Origin: Gnetum montanum
Lineage: Eukaryota > Streptophyta > Gnetopsida > Gnetales > Gnetaceae
Length of the DNA stretch: 64,000 nt
Assembly (NCBI GenBank): GCA_015680685.1
Contig: MNCI01022494.1
Span: 199,182-263,181, forward strand
Reading direction: 5' to 3'
Part shown: piece after piece, positions 34,501-47,337 of the stretch
How positions within the stretch are numbered: the first letter of the stretch is position 1
How the letters are laid out: each line of letters starts with the position of its first letter
Translations under genes and position numbers: made by a program
Notes under the pieces: model-generated
Told to the model about the DNA's origin: nothing
Seen by the model: only the letters and a program-made list of their open reading frames with translations
Databases searched by the model: none

Positions 34501-35234
34501 TAGTTAAACAACCTTCTGCACATAAACAATTCCGCTAGCACGTAGAAGAATTTTTCACTTAAGTGAATCAAGATCCATATCAATTGTATATTGAATTTTA
34601 TGAAAACCACTAGCTGTAGCTAGGGTTTCAAAATGCTTGATTGGCCTAATTCGAGAGAATATTCTTCTCAACTTTTTCAAAAATCAATGGAAGATTTAGA
34701 ACCCTTTGAAAGATTTAGAACCCTTGGAAATTCAGGAGATGTTGAATTAAAATAGGGAGTCCACTTTCAAATAATTAATGACGCATGACAATAATTGAAA
34801 ACACCAATATCAAGGGCCTTAGAAACCATTGTTGAATCAACAAATTCTACTAACAAAAATGAGTTCGACAGATATTATGCATGGATGACATCTAATCCTC
34901 AATCTTTCCAAACTAGATTTAAATGACTTAAAAAACATGATGAACAATGTAAATAACCTAAAATTTGCATGAAAGCATACATTCTAGAAATTTTTTGACT
35001 AATAGATTTATATAAATCATTAGGTTACTTGTAAAATGGCAAAGAAGCAGTGGATTCGCTTGAATGATCACCTACTAAATTTCACAGCATTGTATGTAAA
35101 TTCCAAATAGATTTGCTAGAAAAAAATCAGATCAAATTCACTAAAGAAACATCAAATCTATAGAAAAAACATAAGATCCACTGAAAAGCTCACAACTTGA
35201 ATCCTTGAATGAGAAAATGGGAAATTGTATAATC
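34501..35234. other. Probable upstream remnant of the ORF1-like piece
   Basis: The minus strand holds many stops and only faint resemblance to an ORF1 N-terminal domain (for example TIDMDLDSLK near 34580). Otherwise nothing supported. Confidence 0.35.
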
Positions 35235-35850
35235 ATTATCTTAGTCTCATCCTAACAAAATGGGGTTCACTACATGAAATATTTTTTGCCATTATTCTCT
35301 ATGAAGAGTGAGATGTTTATTTGCATTTTTTTCATATCCATTTTAATTGTGTTTCTTCTAATGTTAGTGGCTTTTTTAAAATAGTAATGCAACAACTTTT
35401 TTATAGCATTGTTATATAATCTTCTTTACATATGCCCAAACCATCTAAGGTGCTATTCTTGCAACTTATCTAAAGTAGAGGCCACTTCAAATTTTTCCTT
35501 TAGTTTTATTGAGATTCTTTTATCACATAGAATGTAACTATATTGTCTCTGTTTTGACCATTTGACTCAATCCTATTTTTTGTCTCCAATTTGATGATTT
35601 TGCTTCAATCTTATTTCTTATATCTTTATCAATCTCACCATTTGATTAAAGTATTGTGAGTGATTTTTTAACCTTGAATTATAACTTCTATTTCACCATT
35701 ATCTCAATGCTATTTGTTAAATATCAATCTAATTGGAGTATTGGCCATAGGTAGTGAAACTATTTGCTGTGAGAGACTTTTTGACCTTAAATTGTTACTT
35801 TTATTTCACCATTGTTTATGTTATTAAAATTACATGCCATATATTATATG
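35235..35850 (-). mobile_element. RTE-type LINE 3' fragment
   Basis: The plus-strand text AGTCTCATCCTAACAAAATG then GGGGTTCACTACATGAAAT near 35225-35265 is the reverse of the 3' end common to the copies at 40540 and 43610. Further right, words such as TTGCAACTTATCTAAAGTAG and TTTTATCACATAGAATGTAA align with those copies in the same order. The minus strand carries decayed RT C-terminal coding sequence with many stops. Confidence 0.75.
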
Positions 35851-36120
35851 AGAATGCAAAACTATTAAAATTCATAATAATCGATCATCTAGAAAGCGTG
35901 ATTGTTAAAATTCCTAATAATCAATTCATGCATGCAAAAGCTCAATCCATAAACACCTTACTATCATTAGGATATTCTGAGGTAAGAATCTTGTTTTAGA
36001 ATGTTTGAGTTATGAGTTCGATTCTCATAGCCAATGCTAAGTTTTAAAATCCCTTTAAAAACTCCATTAATATTATGTGTCAAAATGAAAAAAAAAACGT
36101 AAAAATTGTGATTGCTGACA

Positions 36121-36483
36121 TTATGCACAACGTTTTATTGATAACAACTTGCGCGTGTAGTGAAGATCCAATCTCATGAACCGCTGGAACATCGTTATCG
36201 GCGCATCAAACAATTGCGAAGGAGGAGAGAGCAATTGTCGTAGCTGTGTCGATGCATTCTTTCTCCCGAAATTTCTGTATGATTTGCAGTTGAAGCAGAT
36301 GAATCCGTTACCAATTGATAAGGCATGATAATGCGTAGTTCTCTCAGCAAAATGTTCTGTACGACTGTAAGACATAATGACTACTAGTTGGGACAAAGAG
36401 CGATCTTCATTCATGTGCTTTGGGCCTGATACTGGACCGGAAACAATGGCGACAATCGATGCCGACAAAGATGATCCAGACAT
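36121..36483 (-). CDS. Unrecognised 120-codon frame, divergent from the FAD oxidoreductase gene
   Basis: Open frame starting MSGSSLSASIVAIVSGPVSG and ending ARKLLSIKRCA-like (TRKLLSIKRCA). It contains CFNC and several His/Arg-rich stretches but no domain I recognise. Its ATG faces the FAD oxidoreductase ATG across 394 bases, so the two could share a promoter region. The length is unusual for this AT-rich DNA, but codon bias and conservation cannot be judged here. It could be a small gene, an exon of a longer one, or a chance frame. Confidence 0.25.
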   Translation of the reverse strand: MSGSSLSASIVAIVSGPVSGPKHMNEDRSLSQLVVIMSYSRTEHFAERTTHYHALSIGNGFICFNCKSYRNFGRKNASTQLRQLLSPPSQLFDAPITMFQRFMRLDLHYTRKLLSIKRCA

Positions 36484-36877
36484 TGCTGCAAAATGACATT
36501 TCCAATGTTTTGTGATCGTCTGTAGTCTTGATACTGCATATTGACTTGACGCTCAGCATCTCAACAGCATGCACTGATTTTATATTATAAATTATAAAAT
36601 TTCTGCAGATTTGACATTTCAGGAATCTAGAAGATAAGAACCGCCAGGCAAGATATTCCATGATAATATATTCACTGCCGCTGGGACCAAGGACTGGCGT
36701 AATGGCGAGTTAGCACTCTGTAAAATGGCTACACGCTCGTATCTCGAGAGAATTGTCATGTAAGCGAAGGCGCAGTGTGATATTTAGTGCACCGTGACGT
36801 TTTCGCACAGATCAAAATTTGTTGCCCTGCCTGTAACCATTACTTCGAGCTTGTTCTTGCCGACTCTTTGAAGAAAA
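36484..36877 (+). promoter_or_regulatory. Upstream region of the FAD oxidoreductase gene
   Basis: Positional call only. No clear TATA box or known element was identified; CGTATCTCGAGAG near 36738 and GTGACGTTTTCGC near 36793 are the less AT-rich parts. The TGACG core at about 36794 resembles an as-1/bZIP half-site. Confidence 0.3.
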
Positions 36878-39800
36878 ATGGAGGTTTCGAGATGCTTCAC
36901 AGGCGCTACGCTGAGTCCAAGTGTTGGCAGAGGCAGCAGCAGCAGAGCAAATACTTGTGTGGCGGCTGCATCAAACAGATTCAGAGATGGAACGAAGTAC
37001 GACAAGGAAAGCGATGTTGTAATAGTTGGAGCGGGGATCATCGGCCTCTCCATTGCCAGGCAGCTGCTCCTTACGACGCCTCTCTCCGTCTCCATTATCG
37101 ACGCAAAGCGCCCCTGCGCTGGAGCCACTGGCGCTGGTTCGTATCTGACCTTTTCCCCTTTTCATGTTTCTCTGCTAAAGAGAAAACGAGCAACTCGAAA
37201 TGATCCTGCTTCATTTGAATTCATTGCATAAGCATGCGGTCATTCGCAAATTAATGAATTATCTGATCGATCCTCTTAATCTTCCCGTGCGAGAAATCCT
37301 AAAATAAAATTGTGCACACAAATGTTCCGTCGAAATGTTTTGATCTTTTTTCTGTTCGAACAGTTTTTTTTCAATTTTTATTTTCATGGCTACCTGTGTT
37401 TGAGCTTTGAAAACAAAATAATGTAATTCTCCTTTAGCAGTTTTGCTGGCTTCTTAAATGTTCTCTTCTTTGTCTCAGGACAGGGATACATCTGGATGGG
37501 ATATAGGACGCCAGACAGTGACAAGTGGGAACTGGAAGCTCGGAGCAAGCATCTGTGGGACGAATTTGTGCAGGATATTGAATCAGCTGGGTTGGATCCT
37601 CTTACCACCTTGGGATGGAAGAAAACAGGTTAACCTTTTGTTATTATTATTTTAGAGTCTTTAATAAAATAAGACTTGAACTGTAATCAGATTATTCTTG
37701 GGATTTTCACAATCAACCAAGATGATAGTATGGTATTTCTAATGATTTTTATTTTATAGTTTTGGAGTGAGCAGCCTGTATATTGTTTAACGAAACCGGA
37801 CTTTCCTGTAAGCGTAACTTTTAATCACTAGGTTAACTTGGGTATGCTTTATCTCATGTTTAACCTTTTCATCCTCTACTTGTGATGAAATTCTGTTATA
37901 CTTCAGCCCGAAATTAGATTTTTATGTATTTTCATGCTATTGTGTTGGAAGCTTCAGGTTAATTGCTTATTCCGTGCCGTTTCTGCGTTAATTAGGAAGT
38001 GTACTGGTGGGCACCACAGCAGATGAATCCTTGGAGCTAAAACAGAGAGTAGACAAGTTAAACAAAGCTGGTGTGAGAGCAGAATTCTTCTCCGGTTCAG
38101 CCTTGCAGGAACTGGAACCTGCACTCGATGCTGGAAAGGATGGGGCGGCCGCTTTGGTGCCAGATGACAGCCAAATAGATGCAAAGATAGCTACATCTTT
38201 CCTTCTGCAGGTGCCCACTTAATGTAGGATATGATTTGTGTTTTCTCTTGCAGTTGCCCGTTTTAACAATGCATACATGTAACTCCCAAACTAACTGAAA
38301 TTGAGTTATCGGTGAACAGAATAACAGATTATTCTCATATCAAGGGAGATACACCGAGATTTTTGACGATCCAGTTCTTGAATTTGCAAGGTGGGTTTTC
38401 TTGAATTTTTAAGTAAATGAATGCTGTTTAATTGGTTTTCCATAATTTGGTCCTGAAACTGTTTTAATTCATGACATAGAATCTTTGATTTTAATGTATT
38501 GTTGGCAGACCAACCCACACTGGTGAAATTGGAGTTCGCACCGTAAACCTTACATTGCACGCTACCAAAGCCGTTATTATTGCAGCAGGAGCCTGGAGTT
38601 GTTCTTTGGCACAGCGTCTTTCACGGGATTTTAATTTCCAATTAGACGTCCCTGTGAGGCCCAGAAAGGTTAGATACAGCTGATTTTGTACCTTCGTGTT
38701 TTCATTTTTATCTCTTTTTCCTTTTTGCCCTTCAAAGTTTGCTGGGCTTGTGGCTTTGACAGATGTGCAGATGCATTTATACTCATCCTTTTTTTTGTTC
38801 CTTTCAAATTAATAGAATTTAATATATCAGTTTTGTCTAAAATAATTTAACACATTATATTTCCAAACATATGGCTAGTGTTTAGAGCAAGTCAGAGATT
38901 CGATTCTAAAGGGGCTATGCTGAGACTTGCTACGAGAAGCATGGCAATAATATATGTTCTGGTACTATGACATTAGGTAGACGAGCCATAGAAAATTGTC
39001 TTTAATTTATCTGCCTACCTTAATGGATAATGTTGTTGGGATAAAGGTACCGAGGTGGTATTGATATTTTAAACTATATCTTTGCATTTGAATAATGCTG
39101 TTTTATTCTTTAACAATCTGTACCCATCGATTTTCTCCCTTTTATCTTCTTTAACCTTTAAAGGTTAACTATGAAAAAGCACTTATACTGAGGGTCCTAT
39201 AAGAACATCGCGATATACAGGAAGCGACTAGGAAGGCAAAAAAGGGCATCTAAGCTACATATCCTCGGTTTTGCAGGATTGGAAGAGTGTCGCAACCCAT
39301 ATTTTTCTCTTTGGAATAATACAAGTTTAGTATCAACCGTGAACCACAAAATTGATTGTATAATGATCTTAAACCACAAAAGTACATAACGATGTTAAAA
39401 CATCACATGAAAATTTCTAACCATTATTTTCTCAGCTTTCCAAGTTGGCAGTAAGTTGCATCACATTAAAACTTTGTTAAACTAATAAGTATTTCTTGCC
39501 CAGTTAAATCAGTTTTCTTAGGGACCTAACCTGAAGCTAGGTTACAGCAGTCATCACCGTGATGCTATTCCCAGTTAAAGAGTGTTTTCATTTCTTTTCT
39601 TCCGTTTTTTCCCTGGGGCAGTATTGACTATCTAGTAGCCTATAAGGCATCATGAAAAATCAGCCTTATTTAACAGTTTAGTCTTCAGTTTTCCAATACT
39701 ATTCTTTTGGCTCCATAAAGCATCAAAGTCACATCTATCAAATTAGTGGAACAAATAAAGATTAACTGAAGGATTCTTTGTAAAACAGTATGTTGAATAT

Positions 39801-42800
39801 TTTGTTGTCTTGTAAGATGGTTGTTCCTCTGGTAAATTTTCTTGATTTCTTGTTACCACTCATGTCCTATGCACATGGCAGTGGAGTGTGTTGCGATGCG
39901 ATGTTAATCTAAAGTATTTATTTTTGCATAATGTTGGTCATAGCGCACATGGGAAAAAAAGCTGTGCGTTTTTGGCTAATGTACGGACTTAAAATGTGGT
40001 GGGAACTTCAATCACAGGAAACTAAAATAAATGCCCAAAAACTTGGAATTTTTGTTTCTTTTAGGTTTCAGAGAACAGAAAGAGCACCTTGACAGCATGG
40101 GTTAATTTTTAATACAAATCGAAGCCATTTACCATTAGCAGCAATCCATCTTTGACCCTGAGGTCTCCAACTGGGAGATTTAGTTTTCCATGGTTTTTCA
40201 TTGAGAGTTCATCGAAACACAAGAGCTGAATATAAAATATTGTTCGAAGTAGCGTGAAGTAGCAATATTAAAGAAAAGCCTGCCAAATTAACATTAATTT
40301 TCTCATGCCATTTCATTTTTACCTAATTTCTGTAACTCTTGTACACATTGCACACATAATGTATAGTTTGGCTACTATGCCCTTTGAAATTTTTGGTATG
40401 TGATTTTAAAACTACACAAAACCACAGAATGCATGCATACTTTCATGTGTGTACACCATTAGTTGAGAGCTAATGAGTAACTTAATTTCCTTGTTAACCA
40501 ATAGATGGTGGTTTTCAACTTCACTAGGAGCATATCATCTTCATCATCATGCTAAGCTTGTCTTAACAATAGGGTTAGCTACATGAGTTCTCTTTTGCCA
40601 TTCACCTCTATGAAAAGCTCGATCTTTGTTTATTTGCAATTTCTTGAAATAAGCTTTAATCGTTTTTTCCCCATGTCTATTTCGGTCTTCTTGGAATAGT
40701 GATGTAGCAACTTTTTTTAATAGACTCAATATCTGATCTTCTTTGCACATGCCCCAACCATGTAAAGCATCATTCTTGTATCTTATTGGAAATAGAAGAA
40801 ACTCCAAGTCTTCCTTTAATGTCTATATTGTGTATTTTATCTATTCTTGTAACATTCAACATTCATCTAAGCATTCACATTTCTGCCATATTGATTTTTT
40901 GTTCATGCCTTTTTTGTACTACCTAATATTCAACACTATATAAGATAGCAGACATGATTGTCCCATAAAATTTTCCCTTTAAATTTACTGGGATTCTTTT
41001 ATCATGTAGAATGCTACTAGCTTATCACCACGTTGACCATCTATCTTGCCTCACTCCTTTTTTTTATATCTTTATCAATTGTACCATTTGATTGGAGCAT
41101 TGATCCTAGGTAGCAGAACTGTTTGTAGTCAGGGACTGTTTGTTGTCACTTCTACTTTACCACTATAAATGTTGTTATTGAAATTGCATTCCATATATTT
41201 TGTCTTGCTTCTATAGATTTTTAAGCCTTTTGATTCTAAAATATGTCTCCACTTTTCCATTTTAGAAATAGTATTTTCTTGAGGTGTATCCACCTAGACA
41301 ATATCATTTGCAAATAGCATACACTAAGAGGTTTCATCCTTAATTTCCTTTGTTAATTTATCTATAACAATAGCAAATAAGCATGGGCTAAGTGCATACC
41401 CTTGATGTAGACCTACAATGACTGGAAAATTAGATGTGATGCCACAAGCTGTTCTAATGTTGGTAGATGCTCCTTCATACGTGTTTTGAATCATTGGCAG
41501 CATAGACTTGGTTTAAATGTGTTGGGGTCTCTCATAACAACCCCTCACTCTGTTGAGAGTCATCAAGGCTTATATTATAAAAATTTATGCATATCTTTTC
41601 AAAATAAAAACAAAAGATAAGAACTAGAGTTTTTTGAGAGAAGCCACGTTACACATGAGAAGGGTTTTATCTTCTTGTTAATATTACCAGGGTTCTACAG
41701 ATTCTGAGAATTGATAGACACATTCTAAAATTAGGGTTATTTCATTTCTGTTTTCAATTTATATGTTTTGGCTTTTTGTGTTACTCAACTCAATCATTTG
41801 TTTTCTTCGTAGGGTCATTTGCTTGTTGTGAAGAGACCCCCAAATCTACAAGTAAACCATGGTCTGATGGAGCTAGGCTATTGTGGTCATCAGATTGCTT
41901 CTGTTTTACCTGAGAGTTCTACGACAGATGGAAATGATTCCTCTCTGGAAACTTTGTCTGTTTCTATGACAGCAACCACTGATCCGATGGGAAATCTTCT
42001 TCTAGGTGAGTAGTTATCAGTTTATTAAATATTCAGAGCCTTCTGGCATGCCTTTCTGTCAACCTATGTAGAAAGCACTGAATTAGGTTCTGTTAATCTT
42101 TTTGGCTAATTTTAATGTCAAACTTTACGATTCTAATAAGACTTCATGCCTCAGATCTACTTATGCTAAAGGCCTTTTTATTCTCTTAAATATTTTTCTT
42201 TTTGAAAATTCAAGTCAAGTACACTGTTTGCAATTTGCAAGGAAACCCTAAATTAGTGTCTTATGATAACAACTGGTGTTGGAAACATTCAATCTCTCTC
42301 TCTTTTTTTAATGTTTGCATAATTATTTTTAAATACGATAGTAAATGCTCATAAATACCTGTACTTGCATATCAATAACTTTTATTTCAATTTTTTTGAC
42401 CTTTGGAATTATTATAATGTCATTTTTATAGTATAAGGTTAAAACTAATTATAATGCTAATATTATATCCTTCATTTGTCAAGTTTGTCATTGTGCATTA
42501 CTAAAGTTGTCTTTGTTGATGCATGATTCTGGTCATGACTAAAATTGTGCAGAGTTTTGATATGCTTAGAACACCGGACTAGGCACGACTAGCTTGGGAA
42601 GAGTTTCAATGAGAAGAAACTGAACTGTTATTTCCTAGTAGTTGAACTGTGATATTATTAAGCAAAACCAACAATAGTTAACTTTGACAAACAGAACAGT
42701 GATGTACTAACAGTAGATAAAGAGATTTTTAAAACCCTAAAGAAATACCAACCAGAATTTGTCATAGATTTATGGTTTCTGAGAAACATTAGGAAATAAC

Positions 42801-45800
42801 CGTATAGTGTTGAGCAGACACATTAAGACAGGTAAAACAAGAAAAATAGGATATTTAGTTCAAGGTGTGGATCCTATTGGAGCCTTGATCTCCTGAAGGT
42901 TTTCTGATTAAGTTCATAGTTTTGCACTTATATACACTCTTCTAACATCCATAGGAGCTGGTCATTCTATCTGATTGAATTAGGCTTATCAAAAATTGCT
43001 TAGTCAAGTTCATCCTGTAAATTATGTATGGCTTGGAGAGTGTGAGAGGAAGGAGGATTCAGTTTCCTACTTTTCATATTACTAAAGCATAATTAGATAG
43101 ATAGATTTCCAAGTTTGAAGGAAAATGAGGTGAAAAATTTGAAGGATGATGATTTTGCTTGTTAGATTCCTTCAGCTGCTCATGGATTACCGTCTCCTTG
43201 TTGCAGTTAAAGATTTATAGCAACATCTTCTTCTTTTGCTGTGTCTGGTTCTGTTTTCTCACCTCTGCATTGATTGTACAGAGGCATAATGCTGTAGATT
43301 GAGTAGGGATGATCACTTTGATGACAATCTCATTCATCTTCTGGGACATCATAGTGTTTGCTTCCATAGACACAACAACGATACCTTATTAGTCAAATGT
43401 TCATGATTCAATAACGGACAAGTTCCCCAAAAGGGGAAAAATAAGGTTTAGTGCTCTACCATTCATGCTATTATTGACCTATAAGATTTGTAACGTAGAA
43501 ATCACTTTGGTAACTATTATGAATTCATTATGCCTTTTCCCTGAGCCTGCCATTTTATAGCTATTAAAATTTGTGACTAAATCTGTAAGATTATTTAACA
43601 TGCTAGTTACTCACTTTCATCATCATCGTCATCCTAGCCTTGTCCCAACAAAATGGGGTTAGCTACATGAGTTATTTTTTGCCATTTGCCTCTATAAAGA
43701 GCTAGATCTTTGTTTATTTTCAATTTCTTCAAATCATCCTCAATCATTTTTTTCCATATCTTTTTTGGTCTTCATTTTGGTGGCTTTCTTCATTTTATAG
43801 GCTCATTATTTGTTCTTTGTACATGCCCATACCATTTAAGCCAGCATGCTTGTAACTTATCTAAAATAGAAGCCACTCCAAGTCTTTCTCTAATGTTTGT
43901 GTTATGTAGTTTATCTCTTTTGGTAACATTCAACATCCATCTATGCATTCTCATTTCTACCACATTGATTTGTTGTTTATGCCTCTTTTGTATTACCCAC
44001 TATTCAACACTGTATAAGATAGCAAACCTGATTGTTATCTTGTAAAGTTTTTCCTTTAATTTTATTGGTATTTTTTTTATCACATAGAACATCACTAGTC
44101 TCCATTTTGACCATCCTACCTCAATTCTATTTCTTATATCTTTATCAATTTCACCATCTAATTGGAGCATCGATCCGAGGTAGTCGAATTGTTTGCAGTG
44201 AGGGATTTTTTTGGCCTTATGATGAAGCATCTAGTGGCATTTTGTATGTCTACTGTAAGCCGTGGATTTGGGAAGTATTTCACATGCCTTGTGTTTGTAG
44301 TCCTATCCCGGGATTGCCCCCTTGCCTCTTGTATCACACTTTTGATTTGTGTGTTTGTCTCAATCTCCTTAGGATGTTTCTGACCTCGTATGGGAACCTT
44401 AAGGTCCTTTCAACATGTCTTTTTGGATTTCAGGTTTCAACATGTCTATGGGGTTGTGGGGGCTGACAACCCTGCAAACTATATATCCATGCAGACTTGT
44501 TGCTTATGGCATCAATTGTGCATTTCTTTGAATAGTTTTTATGAAGACTTGGACCCCAAAATATATATCTATAGAGCAATCTAGGTTGTACAATTGTTTG
44601 AAATACATATTGTTTTGAGTAACTTTACTATTGAAAAGTTTCCAAAAATTTCGTGGAGTTTGCTTTTCTATTTTCACCATATTGTCTTGATGTTCTTTTA
44701 AAAATTCTCTTCTTTCACTGAATTGTGTAGTCCTTTTTTAAAGTTTCATTATAACAGGAATTTTTTATGGCTGTTAAAGTGCTGTTATAACAAAAATTTT
44801 TGATGGCTAATCTTGTTCATAGACATTCTTTATCAAATCACTTTTTCTTACCTATAAACTTTTTTTTTTAAACAAGTAAAAAGTTATATATAAACTTGGC
44901 AGCTTCCAATAAAATATCTTTGAATTTAGTTTTAGATTTTTTTGTATTTAACACATTTTGTAACTTTTGTTGAATCTTCTGTTGTAATACATTTTCTTAT
45001 TTGCGACTATTAATTTGCAACTGACTCCTGACACATCTTGAGGGGTGGTTAGCTGCAAATCTGTATATAAATATCTTTCTTTTTCAAAAGTAAATGTCAA
45101 TCTTGAAGGAAACCTCTGAATCTTGAGATCAAGATTTTGCCCCCATTCTAACAAATTTTTTATGTTTGATTTATTTTGTAATGTTCTTTTCCATCCATTT
45201 CTAATTTGACCATAACCTTGCATATCTAGCTATTCTTGGTTAGTTTGCCACTCTGAAATATCAATTTGCTTAAAGCTATTTGTTGCATTGAAGTATCTGC
45301 CTATATAGACTTTTCCTTTTATTAAATTCAGTTGTTCTTTTCTAAATACTGAAAAGGATATTTCTTGATAATCCTGGCTTTGCATAATATGTTACATTTC
45401 ATGGGTGACCCAATATATTTTGGAAAGTAACAAAAATCAAGAAATACAAGGCACTTATTTTGGAAAATCTTTGACCCAATATATTGTTTATGCTCATCAG
45501 TGGGTACACTTCTTGATGGTCTTTCACATTTATGAGATATTACACGTGATACTTTTATTTTAATAAAATTAGGCAAATTAAAATTTTTCTATTTATCCTT
45601 TTCCCAAGTTTTAGCAAATTTAAAAATATCAAAGTTATTAAAAAAAAAGTTATACAGTGCAGTCATTTTCATGGCAATGCCATTATCTATACTAAAATGT
45701 TTATACATTTAAAAAATGGTTTTATTTTTAATTATTGTAATGTACTGTACATTCGAAAAAGCTATGATACACTCTGCTCATTTTCTTTGGAAGCTGTTTT

Positions 45801-46673
45801 TTTCGTAAGGTCTTCATTTATCCAAAATTTTCTCATTTCTTATTCAGGAAGCAGTCGCCAGTTTTCAGGATTTGACTGTGATGCAGAAAAAGTGGTTGTA
45901 GAATCAATTATTAAGCGGGCAGCGGAATTTTTCCCAGCTTTAAAAAAGTTGTCTGTGAATGATGTACTACAAGGGGGTAACATAAGGGTTGGACTACGGC
46001 CTTACAGTAAGTTTTCTTTTTTCTTTGATCACATCATGTTGTTTCCATGCTTGTCTATTTACTGATCAAAGGTATTCTCTGTTTTCTGAAGTGCCGGATG
46101 GAAAACCTGTCCTCGGTTCCGTCCCAAATTTCCCAAACCTATTTTTGGCAACAGGACATGAAGGGGCTGGGTTATGCATGGTAATGTTAAGTTATTTTAC
46201 ATTTTAATGTATTTTACTTCCATAATTATTTGGTGACACGAATTATATGTATACATGTCAGTTTCTTTTAAAAAATCAATTTATCATATACCAGGGCATT
46301 TACCAAGTACAAGAAGTTAAAAGCATAGTTTTATGTTCAAGTATGTAGTAATAAATGAATGGAGCATACATACACGCCTCGTTATGTACATAGTTCTTAT
46401 GTAATTCTATTGTAGATCAAATTATCAATATTAATAGTTGACTGGGGCTTCAGCCAAATGGGTGTGGTTGTTGAGTCCCTATTTTACTGCCCTTGTGGTA
46501 GGAGTTTGAATCCCCATTGGGCTGTTTCACATGCTCATAGAATAAGAGTTGAGTGAGTTTTCTTCAATGTGCAGGCTTTAGGAACTGCAGAAACAGTGGT
46601 TGATATGATTATGGGAAATGAATCAAAGATTGATGTTACACCTTTTTTACCACAAGGTAGATGCTGCAATTAG
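36878..46673 (+). CDS. DAO-family FAD-dependent oxidoreductase, probably plastid (9 exons, 464 aa)
   Basis: Exons: 36878-37136, 37479-37628, 37996-38210, 38320-38390, 38509-38668, 41813-42005, 45848-46006, 46092-46180, 46575-46673. All GT-AG, phases compatible, one 465-codon frame ending TAG. Residues 1 to about 44 are rich in Ser, Arg and Ala, like a plastid transit peptide. VVIVGAGIIGLSIARQLL (47-64) is the FAD Rossmann motif with GAGIIG at 51-56 and an acidic Asp75 after the second strand. GATGAGQGYIW follows at 82-92. A middle VIIAAGAWS matches the second dinucleotide-binding motif; then VRPRKGHLLVV. The C-terminus RVGLRPYMPDGKPVLGS and LATGHEGAGLCMALGTAE is the family signature that closes over the flavin. 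The class includes glycine oxidase, sarcosine oxidase and D-amino-acid dehydrogenase; the closest plant match I recall is Arabidopsis At5g48440, of unproven substrate. Introns 5 and 6 (3.1 and 3.8 kb) hold RTE LINEs. Confidence 0.95.
38669..40539 (+). other. 5' part of FAD gene intron 5, no clear feature
   Basis: AT-rich intron sequence. GAGATTCGATTCTA near 38895 has a B-box-like look, but no matching A box was found. Nothing else supported. Confidence 0.45.
40540..41510 (-). mobile_element. RTE-type LINE fragment in FAD gene intron 5
   Basis: Antisense to the host. From right to left: [59 protein letters not shown] (about 41320-41295; FADD in active copies), MEKWRHILESKGLKIYRSKT and MECNFNNNIY, then finger and thumb remnants with stops. 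It ends at the left with CTTGTCTTAACAATAGGGTT and a CATCATCATCAT-type tail (40532-40552). Clear RTE clade; dead by stops and by the Asn for Asp change. Confidence 0.88.
42006..43609 (+). other. 5' part of FAD gene intron 6, no feature seen
   Basis: AT-rich, with only short frames. No domain, RNA gene or repeat copy was recognised. Confidence 0.5.
43610..44230 (-). mobile_element. RTE-type LINE 3' fragment in FAD gene intron 6
   Basis: A minus-strand frame (44230-44000) reads HCKQFDYLGSMLQLDGEIDK, then [35 protein letters not shown] and ILYSVE, the thumb region after the RTE palm. Going left there are further shifted pieces ending at ATCATCATCGTCATCCTAGC (43619-43638) and CTTGTCCCAACAAAATGGGG, the tail of this family. 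It lacks the catalytic core. Confidence 0.88.
44231..45847 (+). other. 3' part of FAD gene intron 6, no feature seen
   Basis: AT-rich, with frames of under 150 codons on both strands that show no recognisable motif. It ends TTATTCAG at the acceptor of exon 7. Confidence 0.5.
46440..46530 (+). repeat. tRNA-derived SINE-like sequence in FAD gene intron 8
   Basis: GGGCTTCAGCCAAATGGGTG leads, and about 50 bases later GGTAGGAGTTTGAATCCCCA contains GAGTTTGAATCCCC, close to a tRNA B box and T-arm. Spacing is similar to a tRNA, but arms do not fold into a proper tRNA, so a SINE head is more likely than a functional gene. It ends about 45 bases before exon 9. Confidence 0.5.
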
Positions 46674-47241
46674 GAACTTCTCTCTTCTTGCCATTCCGTT
46701 GCGTCTCTTCTGGGAAGTTCAACTAAGCTTGTACTGATACATCTATAGCATGTTTATTTATCCAGAAATGTGATCCTTGCCTGGCGAAGTAGAATGATAG
46801 GATTAGAGAACGATGTTAATAAATTTCTTTTAACGATTTTTGTAAATCTGATCTTTTTGTCCTCTAACATTAGAATTTTAATTTTATGGCTTTTTCTTTC
46901 AATTTGAGTTGGTTCCTTGTATGATTCCCACATAGTTTGTTTGAGTCTCCCCTTATTATTGTAATTTTCTTATTTTTTAAACCAAAATATAAACTCTAGA
47001 ATTGGAAATTAATCAAATTATACTCGCATATTATACGGTTTATTGCTTTTTGGCGTCATGACTCTGACTATGATTTCAGTATTCCAAATGGCTGAAGATA
47101 TACAAACCAGATAGAAGGGGAAAAACACGAAATAATACAAAAGGTAAGGCTCAACGGATTGGGGATGCTTACTTAGGAATTCATTTTTTTAAGCACTCTG
47201 GAAATTCACTTCACACCAAAGACCAACTGTAATCAGTGGTA
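46674..47241. other. 3' flank of the FAD oxidoreductase gene
   Basis: AATAAA at 46818-46823 is a fair poly(A) signal about 145 bases after the stop. The remainder is AT-rich and gene-free. Confidence 0.5.
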
Positions 47242-47337
47242 CAAAATCAAAAGTACAGGTAGAATGAAAAAGAATCAAATCAAATGAGGCAAAATCAAAA
47301 GTACAGGTAGAATGAAAAAGAATCAAATCAAATGAAG
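47242..47337. repeat. Tandem duplication, 48-bp unit
   Basis: Two copies of CAAAATCAAAAGTACAGGTA through GAATCAAATCAAATGA, one starting at 47242 and one at 47290, almost identical. Confidence 0.9.

Noticed and set aside
35960-36040. tRNA-like B box GAGTTCGATTCTC in the FAD gene upstream region
   Set aside because: No convincing A box at the right distance and no foldable arms; noted as a possible SINE scrap only.
46440-46530. A functional tRNA gene
   Set aside because: B box is good but acceptor and anticodon arms do not pair; a SINE head is more likely.
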